Made by a program: the position numbers and the translations under genes. From Vicinamibacteraceae bacterium (GTDB taxonomy: Bacteria; Acidobacteriota; Vicinamibacteria; Marinacidobacterales; Marinacidobacteraceae): DNA of 34,097 nucleotides. The first letter of the stretch is position 1. Every line of letters begins with the position of its first letter. Below the pieces are notes generated by a model. It was not told the DNA's origin and ran no database searches. It saw nothing but the letters and a program-made list of their open reading frames with translations. The stretch covers positions 1 to 34,097 of the forward strand of contig JAAXGQ010000021.1 in assembly GCA_012271265.1 (NCBI GenBank), given 5' to 3'. Shown here one piece after another: positions 5,776-14,738 of this stretch.

Positions 5776-7542
5776 TTGACGAGCCAGGAGCCCTCGGGTA
5801 ACGGCGGCGATCGCGGGAGCGCGATCCGCTTCCAGCCGAACGAGAACCCCCCTACGCCGCTGGCGATGGGGCTCGGGGCCCAGTTGGCGCTGGTCCAGAT
5901 CGCGGGGATCATGCTGACGCCGGTGATCGTGGTGCGAGCCGCGGGCCTCGCGGAGGATGCCTATCTCTCCTGGGCCGTTTTCGCCGCGGTCCTGGTGAGC
6001 GGGATCTCCACGATCCTGCAAGCGGTGAAGGTGGGCCGCCTGGGCGCCGGGCATGTCCTCACCATGGGAACCTCGGGCGCCTTCATCGCCGTCTCGGCCA
6101 CGGCGCTCCGCATCGGCGGCCCGGGGCTTCTGGCTTCGCTGGTGATGGCGTCGTCGCTCTGCCAGTTCGTGCTGGCCTGGCGCCTCTCCTGGCTGCGCCG
6201 CATCGTGACGCCGACGATCGCCGGCACCGTGATCATGCTCATCGCGGTGGCGGTAATGCCAATTCTCTTTCCGATGCTTTCCGATGCCCCCGAGGGGTCG
6301 CCGCTCTCGCACGCCGCGATCCCGGCGGGAGTGACCCTTGCTGCGATCATCGCCCTGGCCCTTCGCGGAGCCGGCCAGCTCCGCGTCTGGGCTCCGCTCA
6401 TCGGAGTTGCGGTGGGATCGGCCACGGCGGCGATCCTGGGCGTCTACGACACGACGGCGATCCAGGAGGCCGCGTGGTTTGGCGTTCCCGCGGCGGCCTG
6501 GCCCGGGTTTCGGCTGGACTTCGGGCCGTCGTTCTGGGCGATGCTGCCGGCCTTCGTGTTTGTGACCATGGTCGGGGCCATCGAGACCATCGGCGACGCC
6601 ATCGCGATCCAGCGCGTCTCGTGGCGCGGTCGAAGGGCCCCCGACTACCGGGTCGTGGAGGGGGCGGTGGCGGCCGACGGCGCCGGGAACCTCCTTTCCG
6701 GCCTCGCCGCCACGGTCCCCAACACGACCTACTCGACCACGGTCGCGGTGACGGAACTCACCGGCGCGGCCTCCCGCCGCATCGGGGTCTGGATCGGCGT
6801 GTCCCTCCTCGCCCTGGCCCTGCTGCCCAAGGCCGGCGCCCTCTTCCTGGCCGTGCCGAATCCCGTCGTGGGAGCCTTCGGGCTGGCCATGATCGCCATT
6901 CTGTTCACCGTCGGGATGCGCATGGTGGTCCAGGACGGCATGACGATGCAGAAGGCGACCGTCGTCGGAATCTCATTCTGGATCGGCGCCGGGTTCCAGG
7001 CCGGGGCCATCTTCGGGGACACGCTGGGGGCCTCGGTGCCCCTGCTACAGAACGGGATGACGGCGGGTGGGCTGGCAGCCATCCTGCTGATGGTGTTCCT
7101 GATTCTCACCGGCCCGAGGGCGCGCCGGCTCGACGCGACCCTCGAGGTCGCCGCCGGGGAGCGCATCGCGGCTTTCCTCTCGGGTCTGGCGGCGGAGCGC
7201 CGCTGGGATAGCCGGTCGACCTACCGGCTCCTCTCGGCCGGCGAGGAAGCGCTGCTGAGCCTCGCGGGTGACGCGGAGGAGGAAACCGCTGCCGGGGCAG
7301 CCGGAGTGCGGAAGCTACGGCTCACGGCCCGGCTGTCCCGTGAGAGCGCGGAACTGGAGTTCGTGGCCTCGGCCGGCGAGGACAATCTCGAAGACCGGTT
7401 GACCCTGCTCTCCGGCCACAGCGAGGCCGCCGAGCCCGGCGACCTTTCGCTCCGCCTTCTGGGCAATTACGCGAGCGCCGTGCGCCACCAGAAGTACTAC
7501 GGGCTGGATGTCGTCACGGTCCGGGTGGACGCCCGGCGCTGA
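5776..7542 (+). CDS. NCS2-family xanthine/uracil-type permease with C-terminal soluble domain
   Basis: A 588-residue inner-membrane nucleobase:cation symporter. The hydrophobic core spans about residues 35-447 with some 12-14 helices. Family landmarks are visible: FVTMVGAIETIGD in the substrate region, GAVAADGAGNLLSGLA, and the signature PNTTYSTTVAVTELTGAASR. The substrate (xanthine, uric acid, uracil or similar) cannot be set from sequence alone. Unusually, about 140 residues (448-588) follow the last helix; GEEALLSL, a beta-rich LRLTARL...AELEFVAS stretch and LGNYASAVRHQKYYGLDVVTVRV suggest a weak resemblance to an RsbW-like HATPase fold. Start is a TTG with an excellent AGGAGG. A 170-bp leader carrying a hairpin precedes it. 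Confidence 0.92.
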   Translation: MTSQEPSGNGGDRGSAIRFQPNENPPTPLAMGLGAQLALVQIAGIMLTPVIVVRAAGLAEDAYLSWAVFAAVLVSGISTILQAVKVGRLGAGHVLTMGTSGAFIAVSATALRIGGPGLLASLVMASSLCQFVLAWRLSWLRRIVTPTIAGTVIMLIAVAVMPILFPMLSDAPEGSPLSHAAIPAGVTLAAIIALALRGAGQLRVWAPLIGVAVGSATAAILGVYDTTAIQEAAWFGVPAAAWPGFRLDFGPSFWAMLPAFVFVTMVGAIETIGDAIAIQRVSWRGRRAPDYRVVEGAVAADGAGNLLSGLAATVPNTTYSTTVAVTELTGAASRRIGVWIGVSLLALALLPKAGALFLAVPNPVVGAFGLAMIAILFTVGMRMVVQDGMTMQKATVVGISFWIGAGFQAGAIFGDTLGASVPLLQNGMTAGGLAAILLMVFLILTGPRARRLDATLEVAAGERIAAFLSGLAAERRWDSRSTYRLLSAGEEALLSLAGDAEEETAAGAAGVRKLRLTARLSRESAELEFVASAGEDNLEDRLTLLSGHSEAAEPGDLSLRLLGNYASAVRHQKYYGLDVVTVRVDARR

Positions 7543-7790
7543 GGTCGGGGATCCCACCGGCGTCACCGCCCCGGAGCGGTCCCGGCCGGCGGGGGGACAG
7601 GGTCAGGGACCGTCCGGGAAGCGTGAATTCCGGATGCGCCCGCGCAGCGCGGATCGGCTCACCCGGAAGAACGGGCGGATCCGGCCCGCCCCCGCGTGGG
7701 CGCGCGGAACCGCGCGGAACGACGAAGTGCGTGGGGTACGCTCACCGGTTGCGCGGCTCCGCGTCCGGGACGTGCGCGGAGCACGCAACG

Positions 7791-7797
7791 AAGGAGG
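7791..7797 (+). promoter_or_regulatory. Ribosome binding site of the propeller-protein gene
   Basis: AAGGAGG lies 8 bases before the ATG at 7806 and identifies that codon as the start, even though the frame is open from 7623. Confidence 0.75.
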
Positions 7798-7805
7798 CAA
7801 GGCCC

Positions 7806-10800
7806 ATGTTTTCCCCGCCTGGAGCACGCGCGAGGTTCCGCGTCGTTCGCGCCGGTTTGCTGTCTGCCGCGACGTTGTCGTTCGGGGCCGCCTCGTCCAG
7901 CGCCCAGACCGCAGGGCAGGTGGCGTCCGTTCTCAACCGGATCGAGTGGCGCAACATCGGCCCGGCCATCATGGGAGGCCGGATCGATGACGTGGCCGTT
8001 GTCGAGTCGGACCCCCGGGTGTTCTGGTTGGCGACGGCTTCGGCGGGCGTGTGGAAGACCGAGAACCACGGCACGACCTGGATCCCCCAGTTCCAGAACG
8101 AGGCGGTGTCCTCGATCGGTGCGATCGCGGTGGCCCCCTCCGATCCGCAGGTTGTCTGGGTGGGCACCGGCGAGCCGGCCAACCGCCAGAGCAGTTCGTG
8201 GGGGAACGGCGTCTACGTATCCCGCGACGGCGGAAACACCTGGACCCATACCGGCCTCGAGGACACCCACCACATCGGGCGGGTCCTGGTCCACCCGACC
8301 GACCCGGACACGGTCTACGTCGCCGCCCTCGGCCACCTGTGGGGGCCAAACGAGGAGCGCGGCGTGTTCCGCACCACCGACGGTGGCGCCACCTGGGAGC
8401 AGGTTCTCCGAGGGGATGTCGACACCGGCGCCGTGGAGATGGCGATGGACTGGGAGAGTCCGGACACCCTGTACGCGGCTCTTTATCAGCGCCGTCGCCG
8501 CGCCTACGGGTTTGCCGGAGGGGGACCCGGCAGCGGCATCCACCGCACGACGGACGGCGGCGACACCTGGATGAAGCTCGGCGGCGGGCTGCCCGAGGGC
8601 GACACCGGCCGCATCGGCCTCAGTGTCTACCGCCGGGACCCGCGCGTCGTCTACGCGATCGTCGAAAACCGCGAGGGCGGGGTGTTCCGCTCGGAGGACC
8701 GCGGCCTCACCTGGCGGCGGATGAGCGACACGAACCCGAGGCCGATGTACTACAGCCAGATCCGGATCGATCCGAACAACGACCAGCGGATCTGGGTCCT
8801 CGGGACGCGGGTCCACTATTCGCAGGACGGCGGGCGCACCTTCGTCACCGACTGGGTGGACCGGATCCACGTGGACTTCCACGCGCTCTGGATCGATCCC
8901 GCCGACTCGAACCACATGATTCTGGGCTCCGACGGGGGGATCAACGTCTCCCGCGACCGAGGCCGCAGCTGGCGGTTCGCCAACAACATCGCCCTCGGCC
9001 AGTTCTACGAAATCGGCTTCGACATGAGCACTCCCTACATGGTCTACGGGGGCCTGCAGGACAACGGGAGCTGGGGGGCTCCCTCGCGCACCTTCTTCCA
9101 GCAGGGCATCAGCAACGAGGACTGGTTCCGGGTGGGAGGCGGCGACGGCTTCTACACCCAGGTCATCCCCGATGACCCGGACATCATCTACGTCGAGTCA
9201 CAAAACGGAAACCTGCGCCGCCTGAACCGTCGCACCTCGGAGACGAAGCTGATCCGGCCCCAGCCGGACGACGGGCAGGAGCGCTACCGCTTCGACTGGA
9301 ACAGCCCCATCGTCATCTCCCCGCACGACGGGAACACCGTGCTCTACGGGGGCAACCGGCTCTTCATCTCGTCGAACCGGGGGGACAGCTGGACGGCCAC
9401 CGACGACCTCACCAAGCGGCTCGACCGCGACGAATTGCCCATCATGGGGCAGCCGGTGACCGACGAGACCCTTTCCCGCCACGACGGGATCTCCACCTTC
9501 GGGCAGATCGTCACCATCGCCGTCTCGCCGCTGGAGGCGGGCGTGATCTACGTGGGCGCCGATGACGGCAACGTGCAGCGCAGCCGCGACGGGGGCGCGA
9601 CCTGGAACGACCTCACCGGCAACCTGACCGGGATTCCGGACCAGACCTACGTCACGCGCCTCGTGGCTTCGGCCCACGCGGCCGGGCGGGTCTACATCAC
9701 CCTCGATGGGCATCGGAACGACGACTACGCCACCTACGTGCTGGTGAGTGAGGACTACGGCGACAGTTTCCGGTCGCTCGCGGGTGGCCTGCCCCCGGAA
9801 GAAGCCGTGAACGTCCTCCGCGAACATCACGACAACCAGAACCTGCTGGCCGTGGGCGGGGAGTTCGGCGTCCACCTCACCTTCGACCGCGGGGAAACCT
9901 GGCACCGCCTCGAAGGCGACTTCCCCACCGTCCCGGTGGACGACCTCGCCTTTCATCCGAGGGAGAACGACCTGATCCTCGGCACCCATGGGAGGAGCGT
10001 CTGGATTGCCGATGACATCGCCCCGCTCTCGACGTTGAACGCCGAAGTCTTTGAAGCCGGCCTCCACCTGTTCGCGATCCGCGATGCCGTGGCGTGGCGG
10101 ATGTACAACCACAAGGGAAACACCGGCCACGACTTCTTCATCGCCGAGAACCCTCCCGAGGGCGCCCTGCTCCACATCTACGCCGCCGAGTCCGGCACCG
10201 CGCAGATCACGGTGAAAGGCGCTGACGGAAGCACCGTGCGATCGCTGGAGGCGGAACTGGAGGCCGGCCTGAACCGGACCAGCTGGAACCTGCGTCACGA
10301 CGCCGCGGTCGCCGGCGTCGGCGGCTTCGGGGGCCCGCCGCCGGGCCCGCGGGTCCTGCCCGGGACCTATACGGTGTCGGTGGCGCAGGGGGAGCGCACG
10401 GTGGAAGGCGCGGTCAACGTGGCCGAGGATCCCCGGATCGGGATCAGCGAGGCCGACCGCCGCGCGAACTACGACGCGCTCATGCAGGTCACTGCCGCGC
10501 TCCGTCGGATGAGCGAGGCCCACCGCGAGGCCGAGGCGACGGCGGCCGAGGCCCGCGACCTGGTGGCGGCCTTCGCCGCCGAGGCCGACGGTGATCTGAA
10601 GGCCCGCGTCACCGCGTTCTCGGAGGCGGCCTCGGCCGCGGCGTCCGGCCTGTCCCGCACCGAAGGCCGGCAGGGTTTCGGGGCGTGGCCCCAGCCTCTT
10701 TTCCGTCGGATCGGGGCGGTCGGCCGCAACCTCGACGCCTATACCGAGGCGCCGAGTTCCGAAACGACCGCCCGCCTCGGATCCCTCGAGGGCGAGCTGG

Positions 10801-10910
10801 AGGAACGGATCGCCGCCTGGGAGGCGGTCCGGGGCCAGATCGCTTCGCTGAACGAAGCGGTGCGCTCCGGTGGCCCTCCCCGCCTCACCCCTCGTCCTCC
10901 CCAGAACTGA
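7806..10910 (+). CDS. Secreted Asp-box (BNR/VPS10-type) beta-propeller protein
   Basis: A 1034-residue exported protein related to sortilin/VPS10-type 'glycosyl hydrolase' annotations. A signal peptide is clear (Arg-rich start, hydrophobic LLSAATLSFGAASSSAQ, cleavage near residue 34). About ten Asp-box motifs of the S-x-D-x-G-x-T-W form are seen, for example SRDGGNTW, TTDGGATW, SEDRGLTW and SRDGGATW. They span roughly residues 80-730 and imply two stacked propellers. A beta-sandwich-like segment follows (about 770-890), then an Ala/Glu-rich helical tail (about 890-1010) that may form a coiled coil. The enzymatic role of such bacterial proteins is generally unproven; binding or peptide handling is as likely as glycoside hydrolysis. 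It is followed after 22 bp by a secreted amidohydrolase, probably in one operon. Confidence 0.9.
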   Translation: MFSPPGARARFRVVRAGLLSAATLSFGAASSSAQTAGQVASVLNRIEWRNIGPAIMGGRIDDVAVVESDPRVFWLATASAGVWKTENHGTTWIPQFQNEAVSSIGAIAVAPSDPQVVWVGTGEPANRQSSSWGNGVYVSRDGGNTWTHTGLEDTHHIGRVLVHPTDPDTVYVAALGHLWGPNEERGVFRTTDGGATWEQVLRGDVDTGAVEMAMDWESPDTLYAALYQRRRRAYGFAGGGPGSGIHRTTDGGDTWMKLGGGLPEGDTGRIGLSVYRRDPRVVYAIVENREGGVFRSEDRGLTWRRMSDTNPRPMYYSQIRIDPNNDQRIWVLGTRVHYSQDGGRTFVTDWVDRIHVDFHALWIDPADSNHMILGSDGGINVSRDRGRSWRFANNIALGQFYEIGFDMSTPYMVYGGLQDNGSWGAPSRTFFQQGISNEDWFRVGGGDGFYTQVIPDDPDIIYVESQNGNLRRLNRRTSETKLIRPQPDDGQERYRFDWNSPIVISPHDGNTVLYGGNRLFISSNRGDSWTATDDLTKRLDRDELPIMGQPVTDETLSRHDGISTFGQIVTIAVSPLEAGVIYVGADDGNVQRSRDGGATWNDLTGNLTGIPDQTYVTRLVASAHAAGRVYITLDGHRNDDYATYVLVSEDYGDSFRSLAGGLPPEEAVNVLREHHDNQNLLAVGGEFGVHLTFDRGETWHRLEGDFPTVPVDDLAFHPRENDLILGTHGRSVWIADDIAPLSTLNAEVFEAGLHLFAIRDAVAWRMYNHKGNTGHDFFIAENPPEGALLHIYAAESGTAQITVKGADGSTVRSLEAELEAGLNRTSWNLRHDAAVAGVGGFGGPPPGPRVLPGTYTVSVAQGERTVEGAVNVAEDPRIGISEADRRANYDALMQVTAALRRMSEAHREAEATAAEARDLVAAFAAEADGDLKARVTAFSEAASAAASGLSRTEGRQGFGAWPQPLFRRIGAVGRNLDAYTEAPSSETTARLGSLEGELEERIAAWEAVRGQIASLNEAVRSGGPPRLTPRPPQN

Positions 10911-10932
10911 CCTCCGCCTCATGGAGCGCCTG

Positions 10933-12660
10933 ATGCCTCGACCCAAGGATCACCATCTCACCCGCGCCGAGTTCCTGAAGCTCGGCAGCGCCGCGGCCGC
11001 CTCCGGGCTGGTCACGGCGGCCGGCTGCCAGACGGGCGGGTCGGCCCGCCCGGACCTCATCGTTCACAACGCCCGCGTCTACACCTCGGAGTACTCGGAG
11101 GGCGCCGAGACAATGGACCGGGCCGAGGCCATCGCCGTCCAGCACGGCCGGTTCGTCGCCGTTGGGTCGAACGACGAGGTCATGAATCTGGCCGGCCCCG
11201 GTGTCGAGACCGTCGACGCCGGGGGCATGACCGTGGTTCCCGGCTTCATCGACGCCCATTGCCACCCGGGCGGGATGCGGGATCTTTTCGAGGTGAACCT
11301 CGATGTCCGCACCATCGAGGACATCAAGATGGCGATCCGCGCTGCGGCCGCCGACACCCAGGCCGGCTACTGGGTGGACGGCTTCAAGTACGACGACACG
11401 AAGGTCACCGACGAGAACGGCCAGTACCGCCGGATCACCCGGCACGACCTCGACGAGGCGACTACCGACGTTCCCGTGCGCGTCTCCCACCGGGGCGGCC
11501 ACATCGCCTGGTACAACTCGAAGGCCTTCGAAATGGCCGGGGTTACGCACAGCGTCGCCGATCCCGTGGGAGGCCGATTCGAGAAGGATGCAAACGGCGA
11601 ACTGACCGGTCTCGTCGAGCAGAAGGCCCAGGAAGTCTTCGACGGCATCGGCCAGCGCCGCGTGTACCGCCGGGCCGAGTTCCAGCAGGGCGTGGCTCAC
11701 ATGTCGAAGCTGATGACTGCCGCCGGGATCACGAGCGTCCATCAGACCGGCGGCGACGCCGACGGGCTTCGCGCTCTCGAGGACGCCTACGCCGCCGGCG
11801 AGCTGCGTTACCGGATGTACTACTTTCCGTCGGGCGGCTCGGACCTCTACGGCGCGATGAAGGCCGGCGGGATCTATACCGGCTTCGGCAACGAGTGGCT
11901 CCGGCTCGGGGCGGTGAAATTCGCCGCAGACGGCTCGGCGTCCGGCCGGACGATGTACATGAGCACACCCTACGAGGGGACTGACGACCACGGCATCCTC
12001 ACGATGATGCCGGAGGAAATCGTGGAGGCGGTCGAGGATGCCCACGCCCACGACTTCCAGATCGCGATCCACGCGAACGGCGATCTCACGATCGGCTACG
12101 TCCTCGACGCCTACGAGAAGGTCCTCGCGGAGGAGCCGAGGGATGCCCGCCACCGGATCGAGCACTGCTCGCTGGTGAACCCCGACCTCCTCGCCCGGAT
12201 CCGGGACTCCGGCTCGATCCCGACGCCGTTCTGGACGTACGTCCACTACCACGGGAACAAGTGGGTGGAGTACGGCGCCGAGAAGATGAAGTGGATGTTC
12301 GCCCACCGCTCCTTCCTTGATTACGACATCAAGGTCGCCGGAGCCTCGGACTACGTTCCGGGCCCCTACGAGCCGATGATGGCGCTCCAGGCGATGGTGA
12401 CCCGCAAGGACACCGAGGGCCGGGTGTGGGGCGAAAACCAGAGAGTCACGATGGACGAGGCGCTGCGGATCGGCACCATCAACGGCGCTTGGGCCTCCTT
12501 CGAGGAGAACCTCAAGGGCAGCATCAAGGTGGGCAAGCTCGCCGACTTCGTGATGCTCGAACAGGATCCCCACGACGTGGCGGCGAGCGATCCGGACCAG
12601 CTCAAGCACATCGCCGTCCACCGGACCGTGGTCGGCGGCAAGACGATGCACCAGGCCTGA
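10933..12660 (+). CDS. Exported amidohydrolase family 3 (YtcJ-like) metal-dependent hydrolase
   Basis: A 575-residue member of the amidohydrolase superfamily that hydrolyses C-N bonds of an unknown substrate. The metal site is visible: His109 and His111 in DAHCHPG, then IAIHANGD and RIEHCSLV for the later histidines, and a GASDYVPGPYEPM segment for the catalytic Asp. The N-terminus (LTRAEFLKLGSAAAASGLVTAAGC) looks like an export signal ending in a relaxed lipobox at Cys32, so a periplasmic or outer-membrane lipoprotein is likely. It resembles the Tat-type 'R-x-F-L-K' pattern but has only one Arg. Two ATGs compete; 10933 has GGAG six bases upstream, while 10921 lacks a site. It lies 22 bp after the propeller gene. 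Confidence 0.9.
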   Translation: MPRPKDHHLTRAEFLKLGSAAAASGLVTAAGCQTGGSARPDLIVHNARVYTSEYSEGAETMDRAEAIAVQHGRFVAVGSNDEVMNLAGPGVETVDAGGMTVVPGFIDAHCHPGGMRDLFEVNLDVRTIEDIKMAIRAAAADTQAGYWVDGFKYDDTKVTDENGQYRRITRHDLDEATTDVPVRVSHRGGHIAWYNSKAFEMAGVTHSVADPVGGRFEKDANGELTGLVEQKAQEVFDGIGQRRVYRRAEFQQGVAHMSKLMTAAGITSVHQTGGDADGLRALEDAYAAGELRYRMYYFPSGGSDLYGAMKAGGIYTGFGNEWLRLGAVKFAADGSASGRTMYMSTPYEGTDDHGILTMMPEEIVEAVEDAHAHDFQIAIHANGDLTIGYVLDAYEKVLAEEPRDARHRIEHCSLVNPDLLARIRDSGSIPTPFWTYVHYHGNKWVEYGAEKMKWMFAHRSFLDYDIKVAGASDYVPGPYEPMMALQAMVTRKDTEGRVWGENQRVTMDEALRIGTINGAWASFEENLKGSIKVGKLADFVMLEQDPHDVAASDPDQLKHIAVHRTVVGGKTMHQA

Positions 12661-12674
12661 CCCACCGGGCCTGG
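12651..12674 (+). terminator. Hairpin spanning the amidohydrolase stop codon
   Basis: CCAGGCC (12651-12657) pairs with GGCCTGG (12668-12674) over a 10-base loop that includes the TGA. No T-run follows, so it is at best a weak or Rho-assisted terminator. Confidence 0.25.
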
Positions 12675-12915
12675 ACCGACGCCGAGCCGCCAGGACCCGT
12701 GACGGAGCGCGGGCGTCATCGAATCCCCGGGCTCCACTTCGAAGGGAAGCGGGGTGCGGCGTGCCTCATTCTTCCCCTCGGAGGCGCACGGGGCTCCCGT
12801 CTTCGGCAGTTTCCCGGACGCCGTCCGTGGAGCCTTTCTCCCCGCCTGATGGCGAATCCCGCGGGAGGGCGGGAACCATGCCCGGACGTTCCCTTACGGC
12901 GCCCGAGGCGATGAC

Positions 12916-13944
12916 GTGGCTACGCTCGCGCGTCTGATGTCCCGGAAACCGCTTGCCGGCCGGGTCGCGGTGGTCGCCGGCGCCACCCGAGGCGCGGGCC
13001 GCGGGATCGCGCGGATGCTGGGGGAGGCGGGCGCGACGGTGTACTGCACCGGGCGAAGCGTCTCGGGCCGTCCGGCGACGCCGGGACGGCCGGAGACCCT
13101 CGAGGAGACGGCAGAGCTGGTCGCGGCGGCCGGAGGCCGCGCGGTCGTCGTGCGGACGGACCACACGGTCGAGGCCGAGGTCGAGCGTCTCTTCGCCCGG
13201 GTGCGGAGCGAGGAGGGCCGGCTCGACATCCTGGTCAACGACATCTGGGGCGGCGACCCGCTGACCGAGTGGGGTTCGCCGTTCTGGAAGCTCTCCCACC
13301 GGCAGGGCCTGAAACTCCTGGAGCGAGCCGTGCATACCCACCTCGCCACCAGCCGGCACGGGGCGCCGCTCATGGTGGAGCGGAACACCGGGCTCATCGT
13401 CGAGGTGACCGACGGAGACACGCTTGGCTACCGGGGCAACCTCTTCTACGACTTGGCGAAGAACGCGGTGATCCGGCTCGCCTACGCGATGGCCGCCGAC
13501 CTCGAGGCCCACCGGGTCACCGCGCTGGCCATCACCCCCGGTTTTCTTCGCTCGGAAGCGGTGCTGGACCACTTCGGCGTCACCGAGGCGAACTGGCGGG
13601 ACGCCATCGCGAAGGATCCCTGGTTCGCCGAGTCGGAGACGCCGTGTTACGTGGGGCGGGCCATCGCGGCGCTGGCGGCGGATCCGGACGTCAAGTCCCG
13701 GAGCGGCGGACTCTTCTCCAGTTGGGCGCTGGCGCAGGAATACGGATTCATCGACGTGGACGGCCGCCGTCCCGATTGGGGGAGTTTCTTCCTGAGCCGG
13801 GTGGACGAGATCGTTGCGCGGGACGACCCGTCGGACGATCTCGACCGCTTCGTGGTGAGGAGCCGGCTATTCCAGACGGATCTCGACCCCATGCTCCGGG
13901 ACGAGAGCGCCCGATTGCGAGCCTGGCTCGCGGAGCAGGTCTGA
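12916..13944 (+). CDS. Short-chain dehydrogenase/reductase (SDR) with atypical NNAG region
   Basis: A 342-residue NAD(P)-dependent oxidoreductase of unknown substrate. The Rossmann cofactor motif AGATRGAGRG lies at 21-30, and Arg47 in CTGRS is well placed to favour NADP(H). Catalytic Tyr178 and Lys182 appear in YDLAK. The usual NNAG after strand 4 is VNDIWGG here (108-113), and the position of the catalytic Ser before Tyr178 seems to be Thr165. The C-terminal 90 residues extend beyond a typical 250-residue SDR. The GTG at 12916 has GAGG seven bases upstream; an ATG at 12937 is an alternative. About 255 bp separate it from the upstream amidohydrolase. No substrate can be inferred. Confidence 0.88.
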   Translation: MATLARLMSRKPLAGRVAVVAGATRGAGRGIARMLGEAGATVYCTGRSVSGRPATPGRPETLEETAELVAAAGGRAVVVRTDHTVEAEVERLFARVRSEEGRLDILVNDIWGGDPLTEWGSPFWKLSHRQGLKLLERAVHTHLATSRHGAPLMVERNTGLIVEVTDGDTLGYRGNLFYDLAKNAVIRLAYAMAADLEAHRVTALAITPGFLRSEAVLDHFGVTEANWRDAIAKDPWFAESETPCYVGRAIAALAADPDVKSRSGGLFSSWALAQEYGFIDVDGRRPDWGSFFLSRVDEIVARDDPSDDLDRFVVRSRLFQTDLDPMLRDESARLRAWLAEQV

Positions 13945-13980
13945 CCGGTCCGCCGGAATAGACTTCGCCGGTTCCGACCC

Positions 13981-14667
13981 ATGCGCACCGAAGAACGCCA
14001 AAAGCTCGAAAGCGACGCCCTCGTCCTCTGGGTGGACCGGGCCTGGGACTGGTCCGTCGCCAACCGCCGCCGACTGTTGACCTGGGTGGCCGCCGCAGCC
14101 GGCGCTGCGCTGCTGACCGGCGGATTTCTCATGAACCGCAGCAGCCAGCAGGCCGACGCCCGCGCCCGCCTTGCCGAACTGACCCGTCCGATCCAGGAGG
14201 CGATGGGAGGCGAGGCCGGTCAGCGGGCGCCGTGCGAGACGGTGCTGCCCGACCTGGAGCGGCTCGCTGCGAGTCAGGGCAGTTCGGCGACCGGCCGCTC
14301 GGCCGCGTACTACGCCGGCGTCTGCCATCGGGCCTTCGGCGATCACGAAGCCGCCGCCGCGCGCTTCGCCGCCGCGCGAAGCCGCGGCGGCCTCCTCGGC
14401 GACATGGCCACCATGGCCTATGCGGGTGTGCTGCGGCGCGTCGGGAATCCCGAGGAGGCAGCCGCGGCCTACCGCAGCCTGCTCGATGGCGGCGCGGCCT
14501 TGCCGGCCGATCCGATCCTCTTCGAGCTCGGGGTGCTGGAAGAGGAGCAGGGACGCCCGGAGGCCGCCGCAGTCCTCTACCAGCGGCTTTCGGACGAGCA
14601 TCCGGATTCGGCGTTCGTGGAACTCGCCGAAGCGCGCCGGGACCGCCTCCCGGTCGAACAGCGGTAG
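13981..14667 (+). CDS. Membrane-anchored TPR-like protein
   Basis: A 228-residue protein with a short cytosolic N-terminus (WDWSVANRRR), one transmembrane helix at about 34-52 and a helical periplasmic part with tetratricopeptide-like repeats (about 85-215), e.g. AAYYAGVCHRAFGDHEAAAARFAAA and AMAYAGVLRRVGNPEEAAAAYRSL-type pairs. The arrangement recalls YfgM, an ancillary factor of the Sec translocon, but sequence alone does not prove this. Such proteins usually scaffold protein complexes. It starts 36 bp after the SDR gene with no obvious ribosome site, and sppA, a membrane protease gene, follows 71 bp later, which fits an envelope-protein role. Confidence 0.8.
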   Translation: MRTEERQKLESDALVLWVDRAWDWSVANRRRLLTWVAAAAGAALLTGGFLMNRSSQQADARARLAELTRPIQEAMGGEAGQRAPCETVLPDLERLAASQGSSATGRSAAYYAGVCHRAFGDHEAAAARFAAARSRGGLLGDMATMAYAGVLRRVGNPEEAAAAYRSLLDGGAALPADPILFELGVLEEEQGRPEAAAVLYQRLSDEHPDSAFVELAEARRDRLPVEQR

Positions 14668-14738
14668 CCGGTGGCTTCTTCCGGCGCACGCGGACCGGGA
14701 GCCTCTTCCGCAGAGTCCGGCGCGTCGCGGCAGCGGCG

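Noticed and set aside
9198-10946. Large minus-strand reading frame under the propeller gene
   Set aside because: Low-complexity antisense shadow of a gene with clear Asp-box motifs; common in GC-rich DNA.
12766-13572. Minus-strand gene across the SDR start
   Set aside because: It is the antisense of a conserved SDR with Rossmann and Tyr/Lys motifs and shows no domain of its own.
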